64,000 nt of DNA from CAZFOB01 sp964520325 (GTDB lineage Bacteria > Actinomycetota > JAICYB01): assembly GCA_964520325.1 (NCBI GenBank), contig CAZFOB010000002.1, positions 252,030 through 316,029 on the forward strand. Reading direction: 5' to 3'. Positions 23,694 through 32,027 of this stretch are shown one piece after another. The notes under the pieces were generated by a model, which saw only the letters and a program-made list of their open reading frames with translations, had not been told where the DNA came from and searched no databases. A program made the position numbers and the translations under genes. Position 1 is the first letter of the stretch, and every line of letters starts with the position of its first letter.

Positions 23694-25680
23694 ACGATCG
23701 CTCATCGGCGCCATCGTGGCGGTGTCGATATTGACCGGCGCCGCCATGGTGCCGAGTGCGGCTGCCGAAAGCGCTATCGCGAAGAGTCTGCCTTTCGAAG
23801 TGCTGGCCGACGACGGCACGCCGATCCGCGGCAACGTGTAGCTGCCGCCGGGAAAAGGTCCGTTCGCGACCGTTCTCGAGTACTCGCCGTACTGGGGCAC
23901 CGACCACCCCAAAGCCGGAGCGCTGGCCGTCATCGACGAAAAAAGCGGCCGGGAGACCCTCTACGGCTGGCTGGCACCATTCATCGAGAATGGGTTCGCG
24001 GTGGCCGCGGTAAACGTTCGCGGCACCGACGACAGTGGCGGGTGTCTCCAGTGGGGAACGCCGGTCGACACGACCGACGCCTTCGCCGTCGTGGAGTCTC
24101 TTGCCGACCAACCGTGGTCGAACGGCAGAGTCGGGATGATTGGCCACTCCTACCCGGCGTGGATGGCCTACATGGCGATGATCGGCAAGCCACCGTCGCT
24201 TCATGCGCTGGCCATCGCCAGCGGCATCATCGATCCGTGGAACCTCATGACCCGCAACGGAGCGGCCTTCAGCCTCGGCCCCCGGCCATGCCGGCCGCCA
24301 CAGGCGCACTTGCCCTGGCGCTGCTGCGCTGGCAGCGTGACTTCCCCGGCGCCGTCCCCAACACACTGGCCACGCCGCCCGACCACGTCGCGTGTCCGCG
24401 CTTCCTCGACGACACGGCGGTTTCGGCCGAGATGGTCTTCGGCGGCGACCGCAACGAATACTGGGACGGCGTCGATATCCGTGACGAGATCGCCGCGACC
24501 GACGTGCCCGTACTGGTGGCGAACGGACTCCAGCAGGAAGGTCACATCCTCCAAATCGAAGGGCTGTGGGATCTCCTCGGTGGTGATCGGCGGATGGTGC
24601 TTGGCCAGTGGAACCATCAGTGGCCCCACACCGCCGGACACAAAACGTGGCAGCAGATGATGGTCGACTGGTTCGACCATCACTTGCGGGGTGGACCGGC
24701 GAAAGTGGCCTCAGACGTCGTCGACTTCCAGTCCGACGACGGAAAGTGGCACCAGAGCGCGAGATGGCCGCCACCAACCACGGACCCTCACCTTGAAGCT
24801 CAGTGGCGCCTCGCTCGTTGCAGACGGCAAGGCCACTGAAGATCCGACGCAGTCGTTCAACACTGTCGAGTACGACCCCGAACCGGCTACCTGTACCAAC
24901 CGGCAAGCCGTCTACGTCTCCGCGCCGATGGATCGAGACATCGTCATCGCCGGCAACTTCCGGCTTGATCTCACGTTGGCGTCCACGCTGCCGGACGGCA
25001 ACGTCGCAGCGTTGTTGTTCCACAAGGACCAGATCGATGTGTGCACCGACCCGAAACCGCCGCCGGCCAACCCGCTCGACGGCTACCTGTACGCACCGTT
25101 CGAAGCAAGGCGGGCGCTGGTCGACCTGCGTCACATCAACGACCAGCCGGCGGGTGCCGACTTTCCGGTGGCCACGCCAACCAAGGTGACGATGCACAGC
25201 CACCCCTTGTCCAGCCGCGTAGCGAAGGGCGAGCGCCTGATCCTTGCGGTGGGCGGTTACGTCCGCGAGCTGTTCCCGGAGACCCGCCGGCCAACACTCA
25301 CCATCTCCGGCGGGTCCATCACGCTGCCGGTGTACTCGGGCGAGCCGGTCTTCGCATCAGAACCCGAACCGGATGATCGCACCGAGTCATTGCGAGCCCA
25401 GACCGAGCCGTCCAGTCCAGTCGAGGCGTTGGCCATCGGCACGGAGATCCGTGAGGCCACCGCTGCCGGGCGGAGCGACAAGGAGATCCTCGAAGCGATC
25501 ACCGAGAAGTTCGGGCCGGATGCCGTGGCTCCCGACACGGTGGAATCGTCCTGGAACCGGTGGTGGGTCAGTGGCCGCCTTGGCCATGCTGGCCGTGGCC
25601 GGGTCAGTACTCGGCTTCGTGCGGCGTCGGCGTCGGGCACCGGCGACCAGCTGGAGCCACGCGTCGGCGGTTCGTCAGTC
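23686..25680 (+). pseudogene. decayed secreted CocE/NonD-type hydrolase
   Basis: Remains of a secreted X-Pro dipeptidyl-peptidase/CocE family serine hydrolase of about 650 residues. A signal peptide is readable from TTG 23686 (SLIGAIVAVSILTGAAMVPS), but a TAG at 23839 stops it after 51 codons. Reading continues in the same frame through AVNVRGTDDSGG and the nucleophile elbow MIGHSYPAWMA. Near 24285 it shifts frame (ALLRWQRDFPG, then LGQWNHQWPH with the catalytic His). Near 24780 it shifts again to the C-terminal jelly-roll (SAPMDRDIVIAGNFRLDL), and near 25555 once more into a TM segment VAALAMLAVAGSVLGFVRRR. One stop and three shifts suggest true decay; sequencing errors are less likely because neighbours are intact. 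Confidence 0.8.
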
Positions 25681-27003
25681 GGCTCGGCGCAGCAGGCGCC
25701 CGCCGAAGGCGCAGAACCTCGCACGCCCGTCAGGCTCGTCGCGCAGGAAAGCCACGCGTCCAGCTGGTAATGCGAAAGTCGCATCTCCGACTGGACGTAA
25801 CGCGGTCCACGGGGGCACAGCCTGCGCGATGAGCACTGCCATCATCCCATCGCCGGTGGCTCCGGCTTCCAGCCCGCTGGGGCCCGGACGCACCTCGATC
25901 CGTACGCCGTGACGTTCGTAGATCCCGAGGTACCGTTCCGCCGACCTGAGCTCCGTTTCGATCTCATCAGGCTGGCTCGCATCGTCTTCCTTAATATCGA
26001 GAAGCTCGCGCTGGACCTCGCGAACGACGTCTGCGCACACGGGTGCGCCGTGGGTGTTGCACATCACACCGATGGCGATCGCGTCATCTGGGAACACCCG
26101 CAGCAGTGCGTTGCCGCCCATGGTCAGACCGCCGTGCTGAAGGTAGGAGTGTCCGGCGGTGCGACCGAGACTCCACGCCAACCCGATTACCGACGCATCG
26201 CTCACGCCGTCTAAGAGTTCCAGCTGTGGGCTCTGCATCAGGGCGACCGAGACCTCCGAGACCACCTGCTCGCCCTTCGTGCTCCGGCCGTGGTCGAGGT
26301 GTAGTCGCGCGAAGGCCAGCAGATCCGAGGCCGTGGCGTGGATACCGCCGGCCGGGTCCTGGGCGGTCGAGAGCTTGAACGCCGGCGCCAGGAACGGGTC
26401 GGCGCCGCCCAAGCGGAAGTGACCGAAGGCAACACGATGGCGCACCGCCTCGTCGGGCATCGTGACGGTGCGCTCGAGACTCAAAGGGCCGGCGAGCCTG
26501 GTCTTGAGAGCGTGGTCGTAGGTCGCTCCGGTGACGCGTTCGATGACGTGGCCGGCCACGGCGAAGGCCGCATTGGAGTAGCTGAAGATCTCCCCGATCT
26601 CGGTGAGCGGGCGGATGGTGCTGAGGAAACCCACGAGTCGTTCGCGGCAATCGTCACCCCGGCCGAAGTCCTCGAAGACGTCACCGTCGATGCCGCTTGT
26701 GTGGGTGAGGATGTGCCGCATCGTTATCTCCGCCGCCAGCGGAAAATCGAGCACGTACGAGACGATCGGCTGGTCGAGGTCGATCAGGCCGTCATCCACG
26801 AGCTGCATCACCAGTGTGGCGGTGTAGACCTTGCTTACCGAACCGAGGGCGAAGACGGTGTCCGAAGTGGCCTCGATGCCGGCCGGCTGGTTGGCGAGGC
26901 CGTAGGCAGCCTGCGTCAACTCGCCGGCGGCAGACACCGCCGCAACGGCACCCACCGCGCCGTGCTCGGAACACGCCGCAGCGAGGATCTCCGCGAGGCT
27001 CAC
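25675..27003 (-). CDS. beta-lactamase-family (class C/PBP-like) serine hydrolase
   Basis: A 442-residue class C beta-lactamase / D-alanyl-D-alanine carboxypeptidase-like hydrolase. The nucleophile motif SxxK is in ALGSVSKVYTATLV and the YxN motif in FSYSNAAFAVAGHVIE; HxG-like YLQHGGLTMGG completes the site. No signal peptide is visible from the chosen GTG, so it may be a cytoplasmic esterase or peptidase of the class VIII esterase type rather than a drug-resistance enzyme. GTG 27003 overlaps the stop of the upstream lipoprotein gene by four bases (GTGA). This is the last gene of the long coupled minus-strand operon; its 3' end meets the convergent pseudogene. Confidence 0.85.
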   Translation of the reverse strand: MSLAEILAAACSEHGAVGAVAAVSAAGELTQAAYGLANQPAGIEATSDTVFALGSVSKVYTATLVMQLVDDGLIDLDQPIVSYVLDFPLAAEITMRHILTHTSGIDGDVFEDFGRGDDCRERLVGFLSTIRPLTEIGEIFSYSNAAFAVAGHVIERVTGATYDHALKTRLAGPLSLERTVTMPDEAVRHRVAFGHFRLGGADPFLAPAFKLSTAQDPAGGIHATASDLLAFARLHLDHGRSTKGEQVVSEVSVALMQSPQLELLDGVSDASVIGLAWSLGRTAGHSYLQHGGLTMGGNALLRVFPDDAIAIGVMCNTHGAPVCADVVREVQRELLDIKEDDASQPDEIETELRSAERYLGIYERHGVRIEVRPGPSGLEAGATGDGMMAVLIAQAVPPWTALRPVGDATFALPAGRVAFLRDEPDGRARFCAFGGRLLRRAD

Positions 27004-28145
27004 GATGCGAGCGTGCGCGCGAACGTGCGGCGACGGAAGGCCAGCCACAGCGCGCCGGCAGCGAAGAGCGGGATGAGGACGAGCCAGATGGCCACGACCC
27101 CGCCGGATGCGCGGGCCGGTACCCGGGCCGGGCGGGGCGTGGCTCGGCCGAACACGCCTTGGCCGACGTCGAGGTCCGAGCCGAGAGCCAGCGGTCGGCT
27201 GACCGATCCGCGTGGCGCCGCCGCCAGCAGGGCCTGCCGGATGGGTGCGGCACTCCCGCGTCCGTTGGACTTCGGCAACGAGACGTCGAACGCTCCGCCC
27301 ACATCCGAGAACTCGAGTGACATCTGTCTGACCCGGATGGGTTGATTGCCCTGTCCGGTCCGTAGCGCGTTGATCGCGCCGATGTAGGCCTGCGCGATCG
27401 TTGCGGCATCTTCGTTGTCGGGCACATCGGCGTCGTAGACGCGTGCGATGTCATCCAGACGCGAGGCGACGTCGATGTCTTCGAGCACCTGGAGGATCGA
27501 TCCGTCCCGCACGTAGACCGACATCCGCCGAAACGCGTTCACGCCGGGCGCCGGCGCTCCACCGGCGCCGGCCGCAGCTGCTGCCAACGGCACCCGGACG
27601 ACGTCGTACCGTTCGACGTCGTCCGATGGTGGCGGAAACGTGTCTTCACGGGCGTCGTAGTCGAGGGATTCGGAGTTGTAGCGCACGACCCGTTCGCCTT
27701 CGGTGAACGCCTGTTGCACGTAGGCGAGTGCCGTCCGGGCATCGAGCGCCGGGTCATCGCCGGGGTCGGGCTCAGTGCTGATCGCCAGGGGCGGGGCCCC
27801 CTGGATGTCGATGATCCACACGCCCAACCGCATCCGGTCACCGAGCGAGGGCAAAAGGCCCGGTGAGGTCACACGCATCGCGACGTCGTCATCGACCACG
27901 ATCTCCTCGGCTGCGGAGGCGTCGTTGATGGAGATGGTTGACTGGTAGCGGAAGTCGTCCGCCACAACGCCCTTGACGGTGACCGACCGGTCGGGCGTAC
28001 GCTCGAGGTAGGTATACCGGCGTGGCAGCTGCCCGGTGCGGGCGACGGCTTCTCGCACGATGTCCAGCTCGTGTTGGCCGGCCTGGCTACAACCGACGAC
28101 GATCAGCGCCAGGACGGCGGTGGCAGCGGCGAGTCGTCGCGTCAT
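27000..28145 (-). CDS. predicted lipoprotein with C-terminal membrane segment
   Basis: A 381-residue exported protein of no family I recognise. The N-terminus MTRRLAAATAVLALIVVGCS is a lipoprotein signal with lipobox VVGC (Cys19). The middle is a beta-rich domain (TVKGVVADDFRYQSTISIND, then RMRLGVWIIDIQGAPPLAI) of the LppX/LprG-like look, which suggests a lipid- or ligand-carrying fold, but this is only an impression. Near the C-terminus VVAIWLVLIPLFAAGALWLAF (about 349-369) is a membrane helix followed by RRRTFAR, so both ends would be membrane-attached. Start and stop overlap neighbours by four bases each, within the transporter operon. Confidence 0.7.
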   Translation of the reverse strand: MTRRLAAATAVLALIVVGCSQAGQHELDIVREAVARTGQLPRRYTYLERTPDRSVTVKGVVADDFRYQSTISINDASAAEEIVVDDDVAMRVTSPGLLPSLGDRMRLGVWIIDIQGAPPLAISTEPDPGDDPALDARTALAYVQQAFTEGERVVRYNSESLDYDAREDTFPPPSDDVERYDVVRVPLAAAAAGAGGAPAPGVNAFRRMSVYVRDGSILQVLEDIDVASRLDDIARVYDADVPDNEDAATIAQAYIGAINALRTGQGNQPIRVRQMSLEFSDVGGAFDVSLPKSNGRGSAAPIRQALLAAAPRGSVSRPLALGSDLDVGQGVFGRATPRPARVPARASGGVVAIWLVLIPLFAAGALWLAFRRRTFARTLAS

Positions 28146-28630
28146 GGACGAAGCGCCAACGATGCACGGATCAGGCTGCGCGGGCGCGGGAAGTCATCGC
28201 GGATATTTAGGACGAAGAAGTCACGCTCGGTGAACCAGATGGCCAGAGTCTGCTTGGTCCCCGTGGTCAGGTGGATCGTCTGCTCGTCGATCAGGTAGGG
28301 CGTCGGCTGGGTTGAGCCGATGCGGCTGACGACCGTCGAGCGGAACGAGTCGTCGTTCGGCGCGTCGTTTGTGAGCCGGGTGATCTGGAGAGTAGCTTGC
28401 ACCAGATCGTCGGCGCGCATACTGAACAACGCGTTGGATTCCACGTAGGTATCACCGAGCCCGTCGAGCGATCCGACGTCGGCTTCCTGACTGACCTCGA
28501 GTCCGAGGAACGTTTTCGGCAAAGCCGCATCGAGCCGGGCGATATCGCTGCCCGAGCGTCCGAAGTCGGTCGTCGCCGACGATGAACAGGCGGCCGCCAA
28601 CACCACCAGGATCAAGAAGGCTCTGGTCAC
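28142..28630 (-). CDS. small predicted lipoprotein
   Basis: A 162-residue protein beginning MTRAFLILVVLAAACSSS, a short signal with lipobox LAAAC (Cys15). The rest, with ALPKTFLGLEVSQEADVG, ALFSMRADDLVQATLQI and FFVLNIRDDFPRPRSLIRA, is a mixed alpha/beta domain that I cannot place. It overlaps the cupredoxin-like lipoprotein gene upstream and the 381-residue lipoprotein gene downstream by four bases each. Tight coupling suggests these envelope proteins work with the importer encoded just upstream. Function unknown. Confidence 0.7.
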   Translation of the reverse strand: MTRAFLILVVLAAACSSSATTDFGRSGSDIARLDAALPKTFLGLEVSQEADVGSLDGLGDTYVESNALFSMRADDLVQATLQITRLTNDAPNDDSFRSTVVSRIGSTQPTPYLIDEQTIHLTTGTKQTLAIWFTERDFFVLNIRDDFPRPRSLIRASLALRP

Positions 28631-29109
28631 TCGCGAACCTCGAGTGTGGCAACGGCATACGGACGAGTACCGTCGTGGTAGTTGAACTTGCCAACCTTCT
28701 TTGCTTCGTAGGAGTACTTCTGCCCTGGCGCCAGCAGACCCGAAGCGAATGTGCCGTCATCGGCTTCGACCGAACGCCCGACGGTGTCGTTGTTGGTCCA
28801 TCGGGCGATCGAGCCGACGAAGATCTGCACGACGGGGGGATCGAACGCCGTGCCGGCGGCGTCGGATTGGATGGCGATGTCGATGAGCGCCGGCGGCTCG
28901 GTCGCGGCCGGCGCCGGAGTGGTGATGGACTGCTTGGCCGGTCGCGTACCGACGGCCGCGCTGGTCGCCTTCGGCTTCGGCGTGGCCTCACCGAGCCGCT
29001 CTTGGACCTCGTCGTCGAAGTCCAGGAGCTTCGAGTTCCCCACCTCCTTACCGCTACCACACGCCGCTCCGAGCAGCAGCAGAACGATGACGACAACCGT
29101 GTTTTTCAT
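28627..29109 (-). CDS. cupredoxin-like lipoprotein lacking copper ligands
   Basis: A 160-residue lipoprotein: MKNTVVVIVLLLLGAACGSG with lipobox GAAC (Cys17), a Pro/Ala/Thr-rich linker to about residue 75, then a cupredoxin-fold domain. The domain shows PPVVQIFVGSIARWTNNDTV, FASGLLAPGQKYSYEAKKVG and FNYHDGTRPYAVATLEV, which line up with plastocyanin/amicyanin-type strands. The ligand His after NNDTV is Arg, and the C-x(2-4)-H ligand loop lacks its Cys, so copper binding looks lost. It may be a structural or ligand-binding domain. The ATG at 29109 has a GGAGG site and overlaps the MFS-ABC-ABC stop (ATGA). The alternative longer start is not supported. Confidence 0.72.
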   Translation of the reverse strand: MKNTVVVIVLLLLGAACGSGKEVGNSKLLDFDDEVQERLGEATPKPKATSAAVGTRPAKQSITTPAPAATEPPALIDIAIQSDAAGTAFDPPVVQIFVGSIARWTNNDTVGRSVEADDGTFASGLLAPGQKYSYEAKKVGKFNYHDGTRPYAVATLEVRE

Positions 29110-32027
29110 ACTGTTGACCTCCTCCGAACAGACTTCGACGTTCCGAGATAGGCCTCGATGACGGCATCGTCGCCGAGGACGTCGTCGGGGGCGCCTCTGG
29201 TCAACACCTTGCCTTGGTCGAGAGCGAGCAGCTCGTCTGCCACGCTCGAGATAAGCGTCATGTCGTGTTCGATGATCAAGATGCTGCATCCGGTTTCGAA
29301 CTGGACGCGTCGCAACAGCGGCGCCAGTGACTCGGCCTCGGCCTGCGCGATGCCTGTCGACGGCTCGTCGAGGAGCAGGACCGACGGCTCGGTAGCCAGC
29401 ACGCAGGCCAGGTCGGTCAATCGCCGGACACCGGTAGAGAGCTCCTTCACGAAATTCTCCCGGTAGACCTCGAGACCGAGAAGCTCGAGCAGCCGTGTAG
29501 CACGCTCTCGCGATCGGCGCTCGGATCGCCGTGCCCCCGGCATCCTGGCGGCGTGCAGGGCAATACTGCGCACTTCCTGATGCTGATCGAGTGCGACCAG
29601 GAGGTTCTCGAAGACGGTGAGTGAACCGAAGAGCCGAGCATCCTGGAACCGCCTAACCAAACGGCGGCGTGCACGCTCAGCCGGGCTCAGGGTCGTTACG
29701 TCGGCGCCTTCGATGCGAACGGTACCGGCGTCCGCCACCTGGTAGCCGCTGATGAGATCGAAGATGGTCGTCTTTCCAGCGCCGTTCGGACCGATCAACC
29801 CCAACACCTCGCTGTCCCGGAGCGCGAAGCTGACGTCGTCCACCGCGGTGATGCCGCCGAACCGCTTGGTCAATCCCTCGACCTCAAGGACCGGACGCCC
29901 CTCGTCCAGCTCCCGGCGACGCCTGGCGTCGCTCCCGCGACGCGGCCCACCACCGACGGCGGCAGATCCGCGCACGTACACCGCCCGCAGGATGTCGGGT
30001 CGAGCCAGCAGATCCGATGTCGGCCCGTCGAAGCGGACTTGGCCCTTCTCCATGAATACGGCGCGGTCGGCCAAAGAGATGGCCACGTTGACCGACTGCT
30101 CGACTACAACCACCGTGGTGCCGCGCTCGTTGATCGTCCGGACCACTTCGAGGAGCTGCTCGGTGACGGCCGGCGCCAAGCCGAGCGAGAGCTCGTCGAT
30201 CATGAGCAAGGTCGGGCGGCCGAGGAAGGCTTGGCAGAGCGACAGCATCTGTTGTTCGCCCCCGGATAGAGAACCAGCCAGCTCGCCCAGGCGTTCACCG
30301 AGCACTGGGAACATCGCCACGACACCATCGATCTCATCGCTGCCGGCGTCGGGGTTCGCCCAGGCTCCAAGCCACAGGTTCTCCTGCACGGTCAGTCCCG
30401 GAAAGACGCCGCGGCCGCCGGGCATGTGCACGACGCCACGACCGACGATCTCGTGCGGCGGCATGTGCGTGATGTCGCGGCCGCCAAACACGATGGCGCC
30501 ACCCGAGGCCTCCTGGGTACCGCTGATCGCCCGCAACAGTGTCGACTTGCCGGCACCGTTGGTGCCGAGCAACGCCACGATCTCGCTGCGCTTGATGTCG
30601 AGATTGACACCGAACAGCACTTGCACATCGTTGTAGGCCACATCGACGTCACGACAAACCAGCAGCGCATCGTCCCCGGTCACCCGGGAGTCCTGCGCCG
30701 CCGAGGCGGCAGCTTGAGCATTGCGCATGTCGAGGTCGAAGAATCGTCCGGCCGAGATGACCACGAGCGCGCCGATGGCCATGAAGGGGACTGCGAAGAG
30801 CAGAGCTTCAGTGAATCCGTAGGTCTCGGCGATCTGTCCGGCCAGCGGCAGCAGGATGATCACGCCGGGCAGCGCGGACACCTGAGCCATCTGCAGGCCC
30901 ATCGTGCGAACCGACGCCGGGATCACCTGCGCGAAGAGCACGGCGGTGGCCGGGCCGGTCATCGCGATACCGAACCCGAAGACGGTGTTGAACAGGACGA
31001 GCAACCACAGAGGTGGGCCGAAAGCCATGCCGGCCAAGCCGATGATGGTGACGACGGCGAACGCACCGACGGCCGGCAGCACGCGAGCCGGGTTCCGCTT
31101 GGTCAGGTTGTCGACTAAGCCGCCCCCGACGAAGCCGCCGGCCATGGCCGCCGCTGCTGCCGGGATGGTCACCAATCCGCGATCGAGCGCATCGAGCCCG
31201 TAGTGCTCGGCCAGGTAGAACGGGAACAAGATCAAGAACGACCCGGCGCCGGCCGCGATCCACACGTTGGCGATGAACAACCGGCGCACCGTGCGAACCG
31301 CCCAGATGGTGCGGAATGCCTCACCGAAGGATTGAGGGTCGTCCTCGCGCTCGGCATCCTTCGACCCACGTGAGGACCGCTCCATGAAGCCGCGGATGGG
31401 CTCGGGCAGCGCAACGAGAACAACGATGCCGGCGATCACGAGCGGGACGCCGAGTATGGGGAAGGTCGTGCGCCATCCCCAAGTGATGATCATCCAACCG
31501 ACCACGGCCGGTGCCATCAGGTCGCCGACGCGCGACAGCATGCCGAGGATGGCGAACACCTTCCCGCGCTCGGTCGGTGGGTAGTAATCGGCCAGCAGCG
31601 AGAAGGTCGGCACCTGGGCAACGTCTCGCCCCAGCCCCTCACCCACGCGCGTGGCGCCGAGAGTTAACGTCGAGCCGACACGGCCGGTGAAGACGGCAGA
31701 CAGACCCGAGATCACCGTCCCGAAGCCAACGAACCATGTCCGCCGATGACGATCGGCCAGCCAGCCGATACCGACGCCGGCCACGATGGTCACCGCGCCG
31801 ACGGTTGCGATCAACCCCGAGATGCCGCGCAGGTCGATACCGAGATCGGACGCGATGTCCGGACCGGCGATGCCGCCGCGCGCACTGAACAACGCCGTAT
31901 TGAAGTCTTGTATGAACACCACCAGCGTGAGCAGCACGACCGGACGGATCCCGTAGCGCGACGTCCGGACCGCACGCCAATCGGCAGCTTCGGCCAAGAC
32001 GCCGCGCAGGCCCCGTCGCTCGGTCAC
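29106..32027 (-). CDS. MFS transporter fused to two Liv-type ABC ATPases
   Basis: A single 973-residue chain. Residues about 25-430 form a 12-helix major facilitator (RGGIAGPDIASDLGI, GIGWLADRHRRTWFVG as motif A, GRVGSTLTLGATRVGEGLGR). Residues about 455-685 are a LivF-like ATPase (Walker A GTNGAGKST near 487, signature LSGGEQQM, Walker B LLMIDELSLGLAP). Residues about 722-965 are a LivG-like ATPase (Walker A GPNGAGKTT near 744, degenerate signature LSTGVRR, Walker B VLLLDEPSTG). The two ATPases should power the LivH-LivM fusion encoded immediately upstream. Why a secondary carrier is welded to them is unclear. Overlaps of four bases at both ends. Fusions of this layout are, to my knowledge, seen in a few actinobacterial groups. 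Confidence 0.9.
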   Translation of the reverse strand: MTERRGLRGVLAEAADWRAVRTSRYGIRPVVLLTLVVFIQDFNTALFSARGGIAGPDIASDLGIDLRGISGLIATVGAVTIVAGVGIGWLADRHRRTWFVGFGTVISGLSAVFTGRVGSTLTLGATRVGEGLGRDVAQVPTFSLLADYYPPTERGKVFAILGMLSRVGDLMAPAVVGWMIITWGWRTTFPILGVPLVIAGIVVLVALPEPIRGFMERSSRGSKDAEREDDPQSFGEAFRTIWAVRTVRRLFIANVWIAAGAGSFLILFPFYLAEHYGLDALDRGLVTIPAAAAAMAGGFVGGGLVDNLTKRNPARVLPAVGAFAVVTIIGLAGMAFGPPLWLLVLFNTVFGFGIAMTGPATAVLFAQVIPASVRTMGLQMAQVSALPGVIILLPLAGQIAETYGFTEALLFAVPFMAIGALVVISAGRFFDLDMRNAQAAASAAQDSRVTGDDALLVCRDVDVAYNDVQVLFGVNLDIKRSEIVALLGTNGAGKSTLLRAISGTQEASGGAIVFGGRDITHMPPHEIVGRGVVHMPGGRGVFPGLTVQENLWLGAWANPDAGSDEIDGVVAMFPVLGERLGELAGSLSGGEQQMLSLCQAFLGRPTLLMIDELSLGLAPAVTEQLLEVVRTINERGTTVVVVEQSVNVAISLADRAVFMEKGQVRFDGPTSDLLARPDILRAVYVRGSAAVGGGPRRGSDARRRRELDEGRPVLEVEGLTKRFGGITAVDDVSFALRDSEVLGLIGPNGAGKTTIFDLISGYQVADAGTVRIEGADVTTLSPAERARRRLVRRFQDARLFGSLTVFENLLVALDQHQEVRSIALHAARMPGARRSERRSRERATRLLELLGLEVYRENFVKELSTGVRRLTDLACVLATEPSVLLLDEPSTGIAQAEAESLAPLLRRVQFETGCSILIIEHDMTLISSVADELLALDQGKVLTRGAPDDVLGDDAVIEAYLGTSKSVRRRSTV

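Noticed and set aside
25675..27003. Beta-lactamase resistance gene
   Set aside because: Class C fold motifs are present, but no signal peptide and the context is catabolic and transport; hydrolase of the esterase/peptidase type is more likely. The same holds for 40371 and 56288.
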